A model generated the notes under the pieces. That model made no database searches and was not told the DNA's origin. It saw nothing but the letters and a program-made list of their open reading frames with translations. Made by a program: the position numbers and the translations under genes. A DNA stretch of 64,000 bases from Nesterenkonia alkaliphila. GTDB taxonomy: Bacteria; Actinomycetota; Actinomycetes; Actinomycetales; Micrococcaceae. Location: the NCBI RefSeq assembly GCF_009758175.1, contig NZ_WRPM01000038.1, positions 36,399 to 100,398 on the forward strand. Reading direction: 5' to 3'. Shown here piece after piece: positions 1 to 10,205 of this stretch (its first letter is position 1; every line of letters begins with the position of its first letter).

Positions 1-205
<205 letters not shown>

Positions 206-234
206 TTACTCCTTAGATCGAGTAGATAAGTGGT

Positions 235-531
235 TTACTTCTCGACCTTGGCCAGGACGTCGCGGGCGTTGAGCACCAGGTACTCCTCGCCGCCGACCTT
301 GACCTCAGTGCCGCCGAACTTGGAGTAGATGACCACATCGCCCTCGGCGACGTCTACGGGCAGGCGCTCACCGGAGTCGGAGACCTTGCCGGGGCCTACG
401 GCCACGACCTCGCCCTCCTGGGGCTTCTCCTTGGCGGTGTCCGGAATGACCAGGCCGGAAGCGGTGGTCTGCTCGGCCTCCAGGGGGCGGACAACAATTC
501 GATCCTCGAGGGGCTTGATGGAGACTGACAC
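235..531 (-). CDS. groES: Co-chaperonin GroES (10 kDa)
   Basis: This encodes a 98-residue GroES, the lid of the GroEL chamber. The mature start reads [20 protein letters not shown], followed by the mobile loop ([19 protein letters not shown]) and the conserved [17 protein letters not shown] end, which is the usual family length. I chose the GTG at 531 because a strong Shine-Dalgarno (AAAGGAG) lies about nine bases upstream; a longer reading to 576 adds a basic extension not found in GroES. It is the first gene of the heat-shock operon and is followed by groEL. Confidence 0.97.
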   Translation of the reverse strand: MSVSIKPLEDRIVVRPLEAEQTTASGLVIPDTAKEKPQEGEVVAVGPGKVSDSGERLPVDVAEGDVVIYSKFGGTEVKVGGEEYLVLNARDVLAKVEK

Positions 532-700
532 GTCAGCTCTCTCCTTTGCTGAAGTTGATCTTCTCTTGGCTTGCACCGAGCACGACGACGCCGCACCCGG
601 CTTTTCTTGTTGCTCGCCTGTGGAGTGACCAACCGTCGTCGCGGGAGCCGGAGGTCTCCGTCAGGCTTTCACACTCAGGCGGTTGACGGCCGCCGGAGAG

Positions 701-727
701 TTAGCACCCGGTGACGCCGAGTGCTAA
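701..727 (-). promoter_or_regulatory. CIRCE operator 1 (HrcA site), downstream of the groES -10
   Basis: TTAGCACCC, a nine-base spacer, then GAGTGCTAA. This is the CIRCE inverted repeat with one mismatch in the left arm. It sits just beyond the -10 box (732-737), where bound HrcA would block initiation. HrcA itself is not in the window. Confidence 0.93.
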
Positions 728-731
728 TAGA

Positions 732-761
732 ACTATAGAACGCCCGTTAGCACTCAATCAA
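732..761 (-). promoter_or_regulatory. groES-groEL vegetative promoter
   Basis: On the minus strand, TTGATT (756-761) and TATAGT (732-737) are separated by 18 bases. The -35 box lies inside CIRCE 2 and the -10 box immediately precedes CIRCE 1, so both operators clamp the promoter. Confidence 0.75.
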
Positions 762-773
762 GCAGAGTGCTAA
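747..773 (-). promoter_or_regulatory. CIRCE operator 2 (HrcA site), overlapping the end of the neighbouring gene
   Basis: A perfect CIRCE: TTAGCACTC, nine bases, GAGTGCTAA. It covers the groES -35 box. The same bases encode the last residues (STLLD and stop) of the sulfur-transporter gene ending at 754, so operator and codons are read from the same DNA. Confidence 0.95.
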
Positions 774-2010
774 AAACACCAGGTGCGGCTCGGCGGTGCA
801 GTCCGAGGCGGAAGCTGAGTCCGGCGGCCGCTACGACGGCGGCCCCGAAGACCCAGCCGGAGAGCGCGAAAGCATGGGTGCCGGAGAGCAGCACGCCGAT
901 AGTGCAGCCCAGCCCGATCATGGCCCCCCAGCCCAGCAGCACCCCGCCCAGCAGAGCAGTGATCGAGTTGAAGGCGGTGGTCTTCTCCAACCGGACCCGG
1001 CGCCCCGGCAGGGCAGCGGCCAGTGAGGCCAGCACGATGCCGATGACCAGCCAGCCGTTGGTGGTGATGGTGTGCACCACCACTGCCACGCAGCCGGCCA
1101 GCCGCTCATCGAGGCCCGGCATGAAGTGCGGCAGCATACCGGCCTCGGTCATCCCGGTGCGGGTCAGCGAGGAGATCTGGCTGGTCACCCCCAGCGGAAC
1201 ATCCTTGTAGTAGGCCAGAATGGCCAGCAGCCCCACGGCGGCACCGGTCATCAGTGCGGGCCAGCGCTTGAAGAACACCAGGCGGCGGACCTCGGTGGCG
1301 TCCACCACCCGGTCCCCGCGCCCCTGCACAGGTGGGTTCCAGCGCAGCAGCCACCATCCCAGGCCCACCAGCACCCCCAGCTGCACCAGCACTGCCATGG
1401 TGTAACCGTTGCCTGCGGGCAACCAGGGCACCGGGGCACCGATGATGAAGCTGGAGTACATAAAGTCCCAGCTGAGGAATCCGGCACCGAAGCCCAGGAC
1501 GACGCCGCCCAGGGCGGGCAGGGAGCGCAGATGCCCCTCGGGGAGCCGGTACAGGTGCCCGGCGATGCAGCCTCCGGAGATCACCATGCCCAGGCCGAAG
1601 GCCAGGCCGGCGATGACCAGGGCTATGGAGACCGGGGCGATATGGGCGTCGGATGGGGTGTTGTCACCAGTGGGGGTGGGGATCCGGGTGGAGAAGATCA
1701 CCGCGTAGCCGATCATCCCTACTGCAATGGAGACAAGGATGGCGTACATCCCCCGGCTGTTCCTCTTCTCGAACAGATCGCGGAAGACGCAGAAGAAGCA
1801 GTACCGGCCGCGCTCGAACAGGATGCCCAGCCCAGCTCCGACCAGCAGCATCAGAGCAGCATTGGAACCGCCCAGGCCCTCCCCGTCGGTTGCCGTCAGG
1901 AACCAGGCGGTGCCCAGCAGCAGTGCGGCTACGGCCGCTGCGATCGAGGTGCGGAGGGTGTCACCCCGGGACCAGCCGAGTTCACGGTCGGCTTTCACTT
2001 CTATAGTCAT
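754..2010 (-). CDS. YeeE/YedE (TsuA-like) sulfur-compound importer
   Basis: This 418-residue polytopic membrane protein has about ten hydrophobic helices. It carries the two family hallmarks, GGCIAGHLYR in the first half and GLGCTIGVLLSGTHAF in the second, whose conserved cysteines line the thiosulfate path in characterised TsuA. The family imports thiosulfate or a related sulfane compound. The start at 2010 has a GAGGAA Shine-Dalgarno. The next gene upstream is an extracytoplasmic-type rhodanese, which supports a sulfur role. The last codons overlap CIRCE 2. The substrate is inferred from the family, not proven here. Confidence 0.85.
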   Translation of the reverse strand: MTIEVKADRELGWSRGDTLRTSIAAAVAALLLGTAWFLTATDGEGLGGSNAALMLLVGAGLGILFERGRYCFFCVFRDLFEKRNSRGMYAILVSIAVGMIGYAVIFSTRIPTPTGDNTPSDAHIAPVSIALVIAGLAFGLGMVISGGCIAGHLYRLPEGHLRSLPALGGVVLGFGAGFLSWDFMYSSFIIGAPVPWLPAGNGYTMAVLVQLGVLVGLGWWLLRWNPPVQGRGDRVVDATEVRRLVFFKRWPALMTGAAVGLLAILAYYKDVPLGVTSQISSLTRTGMTEAGMLPHFMPGLDERLAGCVAVVVHTITTNGWLVIGIVLASLAAALPGRRVRLEKTTAFNSITALLGGVLLGWGAMIGLGCTIGVLLSGTHAFALSGWVFGAAVVAAAGLSFRLGLHRRAAPGVFSTLLD

Positions 2011-2033
2011 ATCTTCCTCGTATTGGACGCGCC

Positions 2034-2067
2034 GGAACCGGGCTGAGGATGACCTGAGCCCGGTTCC
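2034..2067 (-). terminator. Hairpin between the rhodanese and sulfur-importer genes
   Basis: GGAACCGGGCT and AGCCCGGTTCC form a perfect 11-bp stem around a 12-base loop. No clear T-run follows on the minus strand, so this may attenuate or stabilise the transcript rather than end it. Confidence 0.45.
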
Positions 2068-2146
2068 GCTTTAGGTGTGAAGGCCGCGGCCGCTGCAGGC
2101 GGCCGAGAGCCGAGCGCGGTGGACGCGTCGGCAGGATCAGCACGGT

Positions 2147-3343
2147 TCAGTCTCCGGACTGGCCCCAGAGTCCGGCGCGCTGACCGGAGTTATTGGCCAC
2201 CGGGACACCCACAGAGTTGCCCCATTCCGACCAGGAGCCGTCGTAGACCTTCACCTGCTCGCCCAGGATCTGGCTGAGTGCGTACCAGGTGTGCGAGGCG
2301 CGCTCACCGATCCGGCAGTAGGCGATGATCGGCTTGCTGAAATCGACTCCGGCCTCTTCGTAGATGGCGCGGATCTCCTCGGCGGGCAGGAACTCGCCCG
2401 TCTCGGGGTCCACGATCTGGGTCCAGGTGACGTTCACGGAGCCGGGGATGTGCCCCCAGATGGATGCGCCCTCGCCCTGGAAGATCTCCGGGTCCACGCC
2501 TACCTCGCCGTTGTGCTCCTCGGCGGATCGGATGTCAACCAGATTCACATCAGCAGCGGCCTCACCACCTGCGGCGGCATTGACTTCGGCGATCTCCAGC
2601 ACCTCTGGCTGGAAGGCGCGGATGTCATGGTTCTGCGGCTTGGCCTCGAGGCTGCCCTCGGGCACGGAGGGTACTTCCTCAGTCAGTTCACGGCCGTCGT
2701 AGATCTCCCATTTGTGCAGGCCGCCGTCGAGCAGCTTCACGTCCTGAACCCCGTAGAGGTTGAAGACCCAGGCGGCATAGGCAGCGAACCAGTTGTTGTT
2801 GTCCCCATAGAGCACCACGGTGGTGTCGTCGTTGATTCCCAGGGACTGGGCGAGTTCGGTGAACTCCTCGGCGGAGATGAACTCGCGGGTGTTCGGCTGG
2901 GTGAACGCTGAAGACCATTCCACGTACTGCGCCTGCGGGATATGCGCCTCGGAGTAGGGGGTCAGCTCCGAGGTGGGCAGGTCCTCGGAGACGTCCAGGA
3001 GCACGATGCCCTGCTCGTAGAGGTCACCCTCATCCAGGCGTTCGGCCAGCCAGTCAGTGTCCACCAGAGGCTCGTCAGTGTGAACCTCCTCGTAGCCGCG
3101 GTTCTCGCCGGGGATGTCCACGGCAGTCACGGTAGCGGCAGCTTCGCCGGCAGTGGCGCCCTCACCCTGGGCCGTGGGGCCGCCGCCGGTCACCTCCGAG
3201 CCGCCGGTGGAGTTGGCCACGGCAAAGCCTGCCGTGCCGGCCAGGGCGGCCACGGCCACTATAGCGATGCCGGTCTTCAACCCAGAGGTGGATTTGGCCG
3301 GGGTCTGGGTGCCCTCAGCCGGAGTGCTGTCTTCGCTGCTCAT
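2147..3343 (-). CDS. Membrane-anchored two-domain thiosulfate sulfurtransferase (rhodanese)
   Basis: This 398-residue protein transfers sulfane sulfur from thiosulfate or mercaptopyruvate. After a short cytosolic head, a single hydrophobic segment (about residues 20-45) anchors or exports it. Two rhodanese domains follow, at about 105-215 and 250-395. The active-site loop is YCRIGER with Cys343 in the second domain; the first domain has no cysteine at the equivalent place, as usual for tandem rhodaneses. I start at the ATG at 3343, which has an AAAGG Shine-Dalgarno, rather than a longer reading to 3382. It lies directly upstream of the YeeE-type importer, so extracellular sulfur handling feeding uptake is likely. 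The export route is inferred. Confidence 0.85.
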   Translation of the reverse strand: MSSEDSTPAEGTQTPAKSTSGLKTGIAIVAVAALAGTAGFAVANSTGGSEVTGGGPTAQGEGATAGEAAATVTAVDIPGENRGYEEVHTDEPLVDTDWLAERLDEGDLYEQGIVLLDVSEDLPTSELTPYSEAHIPQAQYVEWSSAFTQPNTREFISAEEFTELAQSLGINDDTTVVLYGDNNNWFAAYAAWVFNLYGVQDVKLLDGGLHKWEIYDGRELTEEVPSVPEGSLEAKPQNHDIRAFQPEVLEIAEVNAAAGGEAAADVNLVDIRSAEEHNGEVGVDPEIFQGEGASIWGHIPGSVNVTWTQIVDPETGEFLPAEEIRAIYEEAGVDFSKPIIAYCRIGERASHTWYALSQILGEQVKVYDGSWSEWGNSVGVPVANNSGQRAGLWGQSGD

Positions 3344-3524
3344 CAGGTACGCCTTTCGCAATCGGTGCAGTGCACTCACCACTATGCGCCAATATCTTCA
3401 ATCCCCGCCGAGATAAGTTCACACAAGGTCATACTCCGGTGCGCTCCTGCGGAACCAGCACGGGAATTGTGCCCCCCAGTAGACTTGTTGACGATTGTCT
3501 GACCCGTCACCGCAACTGTTCTGA

Positions 3525-5057
<1,533 letters not shown>

Positions 5058-5067
5058 GGAGCCCCAC

Positions 5068-6201
5068 ATGACTGAGATCCAGATCGGACTCGCTAAGACC
5101 GGACGCCGCGCCTGGGCATTGGACGATGTCAACATCACACCCTCCCGGCGTACCCGCAGCCCGCAGGACGTCTCCCTGGACTGGCAGATCGATGCCTATA
5201 CCTTCTCCATGCCGGTGCTCGGTGCACCAATGGACTCGGTGATGTCCCCGGAGACTGCGATCGCTCTGGGCAGACTCGGTGGTTTGGGTGTGCTCAACCT
5301 GGAGGGCCTCTGGACCCGGTACGAGAACCCGGAGCCGGTCTTCGAGGAGATCGCCCACCTGGAGAGCCAGGAGATCTCGCCGACCAACACCCGCCGGATG
5401 CAGCAGCTCTACGCCGAGCCGATCAAGGCTGAGCTGATCACCCAGCGGCTGGCTGAGATCCGGGAGGCCGGGGTGGTGGTCTCCGGATCGCTGACTCCGC
5501 AGAACACCCAGGAGTTCTACCAGACAGTGCTCGACGCCGGGGTGGACATGTTTGTCATTCGCGGCACCACAGTCTCCGCTGAGCATGTTTCAGAAACAGT
5601 GGACCCACTGAACCTCAAGGAGTTCATCTACGAACTCGATGTGCCGGTGATAGTCGGCGGGGCTGCCGGCTACACCCCCGCGCTGCATCTGATGCGCACC
5701 GGTGCCGCCGGCGTGCTGGTCGGCTTCGGCGGAGGCAGCGCAACCACTACGCATCGGGCACTGGGCATTCGGGTGCCGATGGCCACTGCGATCAGTGATA
5801 TCGCTGCCGCCCGGCGCGACTATCTGGATGAGTCCGGCGGACGCTATGTCCATGTGATCGCCGACGGCGGACTGGGCTCCTCAGGCGATATCGTCAAGGC
5901 CCTGGCCATGGGGGCCGACGCCGTGATGCTCGGCGCCACCTTGGCCCGGGCTGAGGAAGCACCGGGTCAGGGATGGCACTGGGGCCTGGAGGCGGTGCAC
6001 CCGAACTTCCCACGAGGCCACCGTACCCGGGTGGGCACTGTGGCCTCGCTGGAAGAGGTGCTGCTGGGGCCGGGCCACCACACTGATGGCTCCTCCAACC
6101 TGATGGGCGGCCTCCGGCATGCGATGGCCTCCTGTGGCTATGTGGACCTGAAGTCATTCCAGCGGGTGGACGCCACCGTCTCACCGAGCTCCAAGCATTA
6201 A
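5068..6201 (+). CDS. guaB3: GuaB3-family IMP dehydrogenase-related protein
   Basis: This 377-residue TIM-barrel protein belongs to the GuaB3 branch and lacks the CBS pair of GuaB. The N-terminus (GRRAWALDDVNITPSRRTRS) and the phosphate-binding section (ADGGLGSSGDIVKALAMGAD) are typical. The loop matching the catalytic GSICTTR of GuaB reads GSATTTH, so the nucleophilic cysteine is absent; the only cysteine I see is near the C-terminus (ASCGYVD). The gene is co-transcribed with guaB. Cyanobacterial GuaB3 is reported as an active IMP dehydrogenase, but here the missing cysteine argues against ordinary IMPDH chemistry. The actual activity is unknown. Confidence 0.88.
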   Translation: MTEIQIGLAKTGRRAWALDDVNITPSRRTRSPQDVSLDWQIDAYTFSMPVLGAPMDSVMSPETAIALGRLGGLGVLNLEGLWTRYENPEPVFEEIAHLESQEISPTNTRRMQQLYAEPIKAELITQRLAEIREAGVVVSGSLTPQNTQEFYQTVLDAGVDMFVIRGTTVSAEHVSETVDPLNLKEFIYELDVPVIVGGAAGYTPALHLMRTGAAGVLVGFGGGSATTTHRALGIRVPMATAISDIAAARRDYLDESGGRYVHVIADGGLGSSGDIVKALAMGADAVMLGATLARAEEAPGQGWHWGLEAVHPNFPRGHRTRVGTVASLEEVLLGPGHHTDGSSNLMGGLRHAMASCGYVDLKSFQRVDATVSPSSKH

Positions 6202-6205
6202 ACGA

Positions 6206-6239
6206 CTGAGGCCGAACCCCCGTGAGGGTCCGGCCTCAG
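6206..6239. terminator. Bidirectional terminator between guaB3 and the 5'-nucleotidase gene
   Basis: CTGAGGCCG and CGGCCTCAG form a perfect 9-bp outer stem with a smaller ACCC/GGGT stem inside. It sits between two converging genes. Confidence 0.8.
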
Positions 6240-6258
6240 CAGCCCTTAGCGTTCAGAG

Positions 6259-8805
6259 TCAGCTGATGCTGGAGGCCTGACGGCGGCGGATCATCAGCAG
6301 CAACACGCCGAGCACCAGCAGCGCCAGTGCGATCGCGGCCACAGCGGTGAGGGTCGCACCGGTCTGCGCCAGTGCGCTCTTCTCATCGGTGTCGCCGGCC
6401 GGCTCGGCAGAGGGGTCCTCCTCCTCAGCAGGGGCCTCTTCGTCCTCCTCCACAGGGGCGGGGTCCTCATCGGCCGGGTCCTCCTCATCGGGCTCCTCAG
6501 CCACGGCCGAGTCCACGGTGACCATCAGAGTCAGTTCCAGACCGGTCTGCGGCTCCGTGATGGTCAGTGGGACCTCAGCCTCGTCGCCTGCCCAGGCTCC
6601 GGCGCTGAAGCCGGGGGAGAAGCTGCCCGCCGAAGTCACCAGGGCGGGAACCTCCACCCGGACCTCGGCAGTGCCGCGAAGATCGTTGTCCTCGCAGATC
6701 TCCGGCCAGGAGGTATCTACCTGCGCTGTACCCACTGAGACATCACCCAAGGTGATCTCCAGAGCCTCCGGCTCCGGCAGGCCCGGGGTGTTCCAGGACA
6801 GGCCGGCCAGGTCCACGGCGATCTCCTCGCCGGGGGAGTAGACAGCCTCTGGATCAGAGACCCAGGTCAGCGCCAAGGACCGCTTAGCAAGATTCGGTCC
6901 GATCTCCAGCTGACCCTCACGGCCCTGCTGGAAGAAGGCGATGAACCCATCCATGTCCACCTGCCCGGTAGTTCCGCGGTTGCCCGCTGCGAAGGGGGTG
7001 AAGCCATCGCCACCCTCGGCCAGGAAGGAGTTGGCGGCCAGCAGGTAGGTGGCGTCGAGGTCCAGCTCCTCCCCGTTGAGCCACATGCCGGTGATCCGGT
7101 CGCCGTAGTCACGGGTCGGGTCGTAGGTGTAGGTGAATTCACTGGAGGTGCCCAGCATCAGGTCGCGGCCCTCACGCCACTGCAGCTCCAGCACCGCCTT
7201 GATCCCGTGGCCGTCGATCTCCACGGAGTTGATCAGGTTGCCGAAGGGCTGGATGGTGGCCAGGTCACGGAAGGTGACCTCGCCGCCGGCGCCCTCAGTT
7301 CCCGGGGGCAGGTCAGCGCGTACACCGCCGGGATTCATCACAGCGAAGTCGACGTCATTGGCGGACTGGCGTGCAGCCCAGGCTTGGGCGTCAGCGATCA
7401 CATCGGACATGGTGGAGCGGGCCGAGCGGTTCTCGCTGCCGTCCTGGTTCTGGGCGCGGGCGAAGCCGGGGTCGGCCTGGCCGATCACCTGGTTGCCGAC
7501 CTCCTCGGCGGTTTCCACAGCATCGGCTACCAGGGCTGCTACATCGGGACGGTCGCCCGAGTTGCAGTAGACCGGGTTCCAGCCCTCGTCGAATTCGCTC
7601 ATCAGCGGCAGGTTCTCGTAGCTGGAGTCCACCACCTCGCGGGTCTCCAGGTCGAACTGGATGGTGTACTGGCCGATATTGCGGATGTACTCGCCGGTTT
7701 GGGTGACCCAGGTGCCGGCCTCGGTGCGCTGGGCGTAGGTCTGGTGGGTGTGCCCGGAGACGATGGCGAAGATGTCCTCGTGCGCGTTCTCCGTCAGCTC
7801 TGCGAAGCCGGGCTGGCCGAGACCTTCGTGGACCAGGACCATGGTGAGGTCGGCGTCCTCGTTCTCCGCGATATGCTCTGCCCAGTAGTTCGCGGTGGCC
7901 GACAGGTCGGTCCACTCGATGCCCTCGACACCGCCGGGGGAGACCAGGTTCGGCATGTTCATAGTGTTCAGGCCGATGAACGCGATGCTGGCCCCGCCCA
8001 CCTCATGAATCTCGTAGGGGTCCAGGATCGGCTCCCCGGTGTTCTCATCGACCACATTGGCGCCCAGCCAGGTGAACTCGCTCAGCGGCATGAACCGGTC
8101 ACGGAAGTCCGCCCAGCCGGTGTCGAACTCGTGATTGCCCACAGTGCTGACATCCATGCCCCAGAGGTTCAAGGACTCGATAGCCACTTCGTCGTTGGTG
8201 GCCCAGGAGGTGAAAGTGGAGGCACCGATATGGTCGCCTGCGCCCACCAGCAGGGTATTGGGGTTCTCACCGCGGAAGTGGTCCACAGTGCAGGCGAAGA
8301 TTTCAGCCCCAGCGATGTTCCCATCGCGCTCCACGCGGCCATGAAAGTCGTTGGTGGTCAGAATCTGGAGATCGACGACGGCGCCTGCCTCCTCTGTGCC
8401 CTCATCTTCCCCATCAGCGAAGAGCTCAGCTGTCTCCTCGGTCTGCTCATCTGATTCATCCTCGGAGGAGACAGCCTCATCCGGGTCCTCATCCTGCTCG
8501 GATGCGCCCAGAGTGCCCTCATCTTCTTGCTGGCCGTCATCCTCGGATGCCTCGGATGCTTCCTGGCCCGCCTCGGGGTCTTCGCCCTCGGGGTCTGTTT
8601 CGGCGGCGCTGTCCTGGTCCAGGGAGGTGGTGCTCTGAGTCTCGGTGTTGGAATCCTCAGTGCTGGAATCGGCCTGGTTCTCCAGGGACTCCTCGGTGGT
8701 GGCGGAGGCTGCGGCGGTGCCGGTCAGCAGTACGGCAGTCAGTCCCACAGCGGTGAGCCGGCGGCTCCAGCGCGTGGGCTCGTCGGCATAAGGCGATTGG
8801 GTCAT
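6259..8805 (-). CDS. Cell-wall-anchored bifunctional metallophosphatase/5'-nucleotidase
   Basis: This 848-residue surface enzyme hydrolyses extracellular nucleotides to nucleosides and phosphate. It has a signal peptide (about 1-35) and a long acidic Ser/Thr/Glu/Asp linker (about 36-140). A calcineurin-type metallophosphatase domain follows, with metal motifs TTNDFHGR, GAGDHIGAS, GNHEFDTGW and SGHTHQTY. Next come a C-terminal 5'-nucleotidase domain (about 430-630) and a second acidic stretch. The end is LAQTG, a hydrophobic helix and an RRR tail. LAQTG fits the LAXTG motif of class E sortases; no sortase lies in the window. The two minus-strand genes upstream also encode surface proteins, so this is a cell-envelope cluster. 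Confidence 0.93.
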   Translation of the reverse strand: MTQSPYADEPTRWSRRLTAVGLTAVLLTGTAAASATTEESLENQADSSTEDSNTETQSTTSLDQDSAAETDPEGEDPEAGQEASEASEDDGQQEDEGTLGASEQDEDPDEAVSSEDESDEQTEETAELFADGEDEGTEEAGAVVDLQILTTNDFHGRVERDGNIAGAEIFACTVDHFRGENPNTLLVGAGDHIGASTFTSWATNDEVAIESLNLWGMDVSTVGNHEFDTGWADFRDRFMPLSEFTWLGANVVDENTGEPILDPYEIHEVGGASIAFIGLNTMNMPNLVSPGGVEGIEWTDLSATANYWAEHIAENEDADLTMVLVHEGLGQPGFAELTENAHEDIFAIVSGHTHQTYAQRTEAGTWVTQTGEYIRNIGQYTIQFDLETREVVDSSYENLPLMSEFDEGWNPVYCNSGDRPDVAALVADAVETAEEVGNQVIGQADPGFARAQNQDGSENRSARSTMSDVIADAQAWAARQSANDVDFAVMNPGGVRADLPPGTEGAGGEVTFRDLATIQPFGNLINSVEIDGHGIKAVLELQWREGRDLMLGTSSEFTYTYDPTRDYGDRITGMWLNGEELDLDATYLLAANSFLAEGGDGFTPFAAGNRGTTGQVDMDGFIAFFQQGREGQLEIGPNLAKRSLALTWVSDPEAVYSPGEEIAVDLAGLSWNTPGLPEPEALEITLGDVSVGTAQVDTSWPEICEDNDLRGTAEVRVEVPALVTSAGSFSPGFSAGAWAGDEAEVPLTITEPQTGLELTLMVTVDSAVAEEPDEEDPADEDPAPVEEDEEAPAEEEDPSAEPAGDTDEKSALAQTGATLTAVAAIALALLVLGVLLLMIRRRQASSIS

Positions 8806-8976
8806 TGAAAGTCCTCGTCATCAGTGCGGATCGGAGCAGCGCAACCATAATCGGCGCGCTGCTCCGATCTGACCAATCGTGGATGAACGCTGCGGAACGT
8901 TCAGAGGAACATTTCCCCGCTCTTTGGTGACAAGGCCCACAGCTGTCCAGTGGGCGCTGCTGGCGGCGAGTCAGCC

Positions 8977-10176
8977 TCAGGAGCTTCTCCGACGATTGCC
9001 GATGAGGTAGGCAATCCCGGCGGCGATCAGGGCCCCGCCGGCGATCGCCAGCACCACCACCCAGACATTGACCCCGTTGTCCCCAGAGGTCTGTTCGGTC
9101 TGCGCCGGATCAGTCTCATCTGTGCCCTCCGGCTGCTGGTCCTCGGTGGGCTCTTCAGTGGGTGCTTCCGTAGTCTCGTCCTCCGGCTGCTCGGCCTGCT
9201 CGTCCTCCTCGGCACCTTCCTCTTCGGGCCCGGGCACGGAGTCCGGCACTGGCCAAATGCTGCGGTCGGCGTAACCGTCCGCGGAGTCATGGACCCCCGG
9301 CAGGCCCGCGTCCAAGGACTCGCCCTCCAGAGTGATGCCGAAGGGAGCCCAGCCCAGCACCTCGCTCCCGGAAACGTAGATCAGGCCGTAGATCCCGGTG
9401 TAGTCCACCTCTTCGCTGCTGATCTGGGTGGCCCACTGGATGGTCTCCTCGGTGGAGTCGGTCACCCGAGCCGGTAAGAACACCGCCTCTTCACCGCCGG
9501 GGGGTAGCAGCCAGAGATCGGCGTAGGTATCGGCCTGAACATCTACCGTGATCTCCTCGTCCAACGGCAGAATCGCCTCATTCTGATGGATGCTCACCAG
9601 CCCGTAGGTCTCCTCAGTGAGCACCTCCAGAGTGGGCGGGGTGCTGCTGGGGCTGGTGCGGTCCTGGGGGTCGGGCACGGGCCAAGTTTGCTGGAGACTA
9701 TCATCGTCGAAGCTGTGATCATCGCCTTCGAGCAGCACTGGATAGACCTGCCAGGTCACCAGATCTCCGCTGTCCCCATCCACAGCGGCGAACGCGTACC
9801 AGTCGGAGCCGGCGATCTCCGAGCTGGGCAGCTCGACCTCGATGAGCTCCACCGCCGCCTCAGGGTAGGTGGGTGAGCCTGGGTTCTGGTAGCTGCTGGA
9901 CTCGGTAGCCCCAGAACCGATCAGGATTTCATCGCCCTGCGGGGAGAGTGCCCAGATTTCTAACGACTCTGGGATATCGAAGTCCTCGGAGAGCAGCATC
10001 AGCTCAAAAGCGGAGTCCAGGGGGAATGTTCCCACCCCCTCGCCCAGGGAGAGACCACCGTAGTTCTCCTCCGAGAGGGCTCCGTGCTCCGGTGCCTCGG
10101 CATATGCTGCGGCCGGGCTCATCAGGGTCAGTGCCCCAGCCGCAACCAGTGCCGGGAGACGTCGATTATGTGTCAT
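8977..10176 (-). CDS. Secreted, membrane-tethered surface protein with a duplicated unknown domain
   Basis: This 399-residue protein has a signal peptide (first about 27 residues, ending AAAYA), two tandem copies of one domain (about 28-175 and 180-325), an acidic Glu/Thr/Pro linker and a C-terminal helix followed by NRRRSS. Each copy begins LSEENYGGLSL or LTEETYGLVSI, contains a WYAFAAVDGDSGD or IYGLIYVSGSE strand, and ends with a WPVPD motif. No LPXTG-like motif precedes the last helix, so membrane tethering rather than sortase anchoring is likely. I do not recognise the domain. The third section of each copy resembles part of the neighbouring protein at 10206-11147. Confidence 0.75.
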   Translation of the reverse strand: MTHNRRLPALVAAGALTLMSPAAAYAEAPEHGALSEENYGGLSLGEGVGTFPLDSAFELMLLSEDFDIPESLEIWALSPQGDEILIGSGATESSSYQNPGSPTYPEAAVELIEVELPSSEIAGSDWYAFAAVDGDSGDLVTWQVYPVLLEGDDHSFDDDSLQQTWPVPDPQDRTSPSSTPPTLEVLTEETYGLVSIHQNEAILPLDEEITVDVQADTYADLWLLPPGGEEAVFLPARVTDSTEETIQWATQISSEEVDYTGIYGLIYVSGSEVLGWAPFGITLEGESLDAGLPGVHDSADGYADRSIWPVPDSVPGPEEEGAEEDEQAEQPEDETTEAPTEEPTEDQQPEGTDETDPAQTEQTSGDNGVNVWVVVLAIAGGALIAAGIAYLIGNRRRSS

Positions 10177-10205
10177 AGCAAGTTGGTCCTCTCCTGGCGC
10201 GTGGC

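Noticed and set aside
1072..2046. 324-codon plus-strand frame across the sulfur importer gene
   Set aside because: Antisense to a clear membrane transporter; translation is His/Gln/Gly-rich noise.
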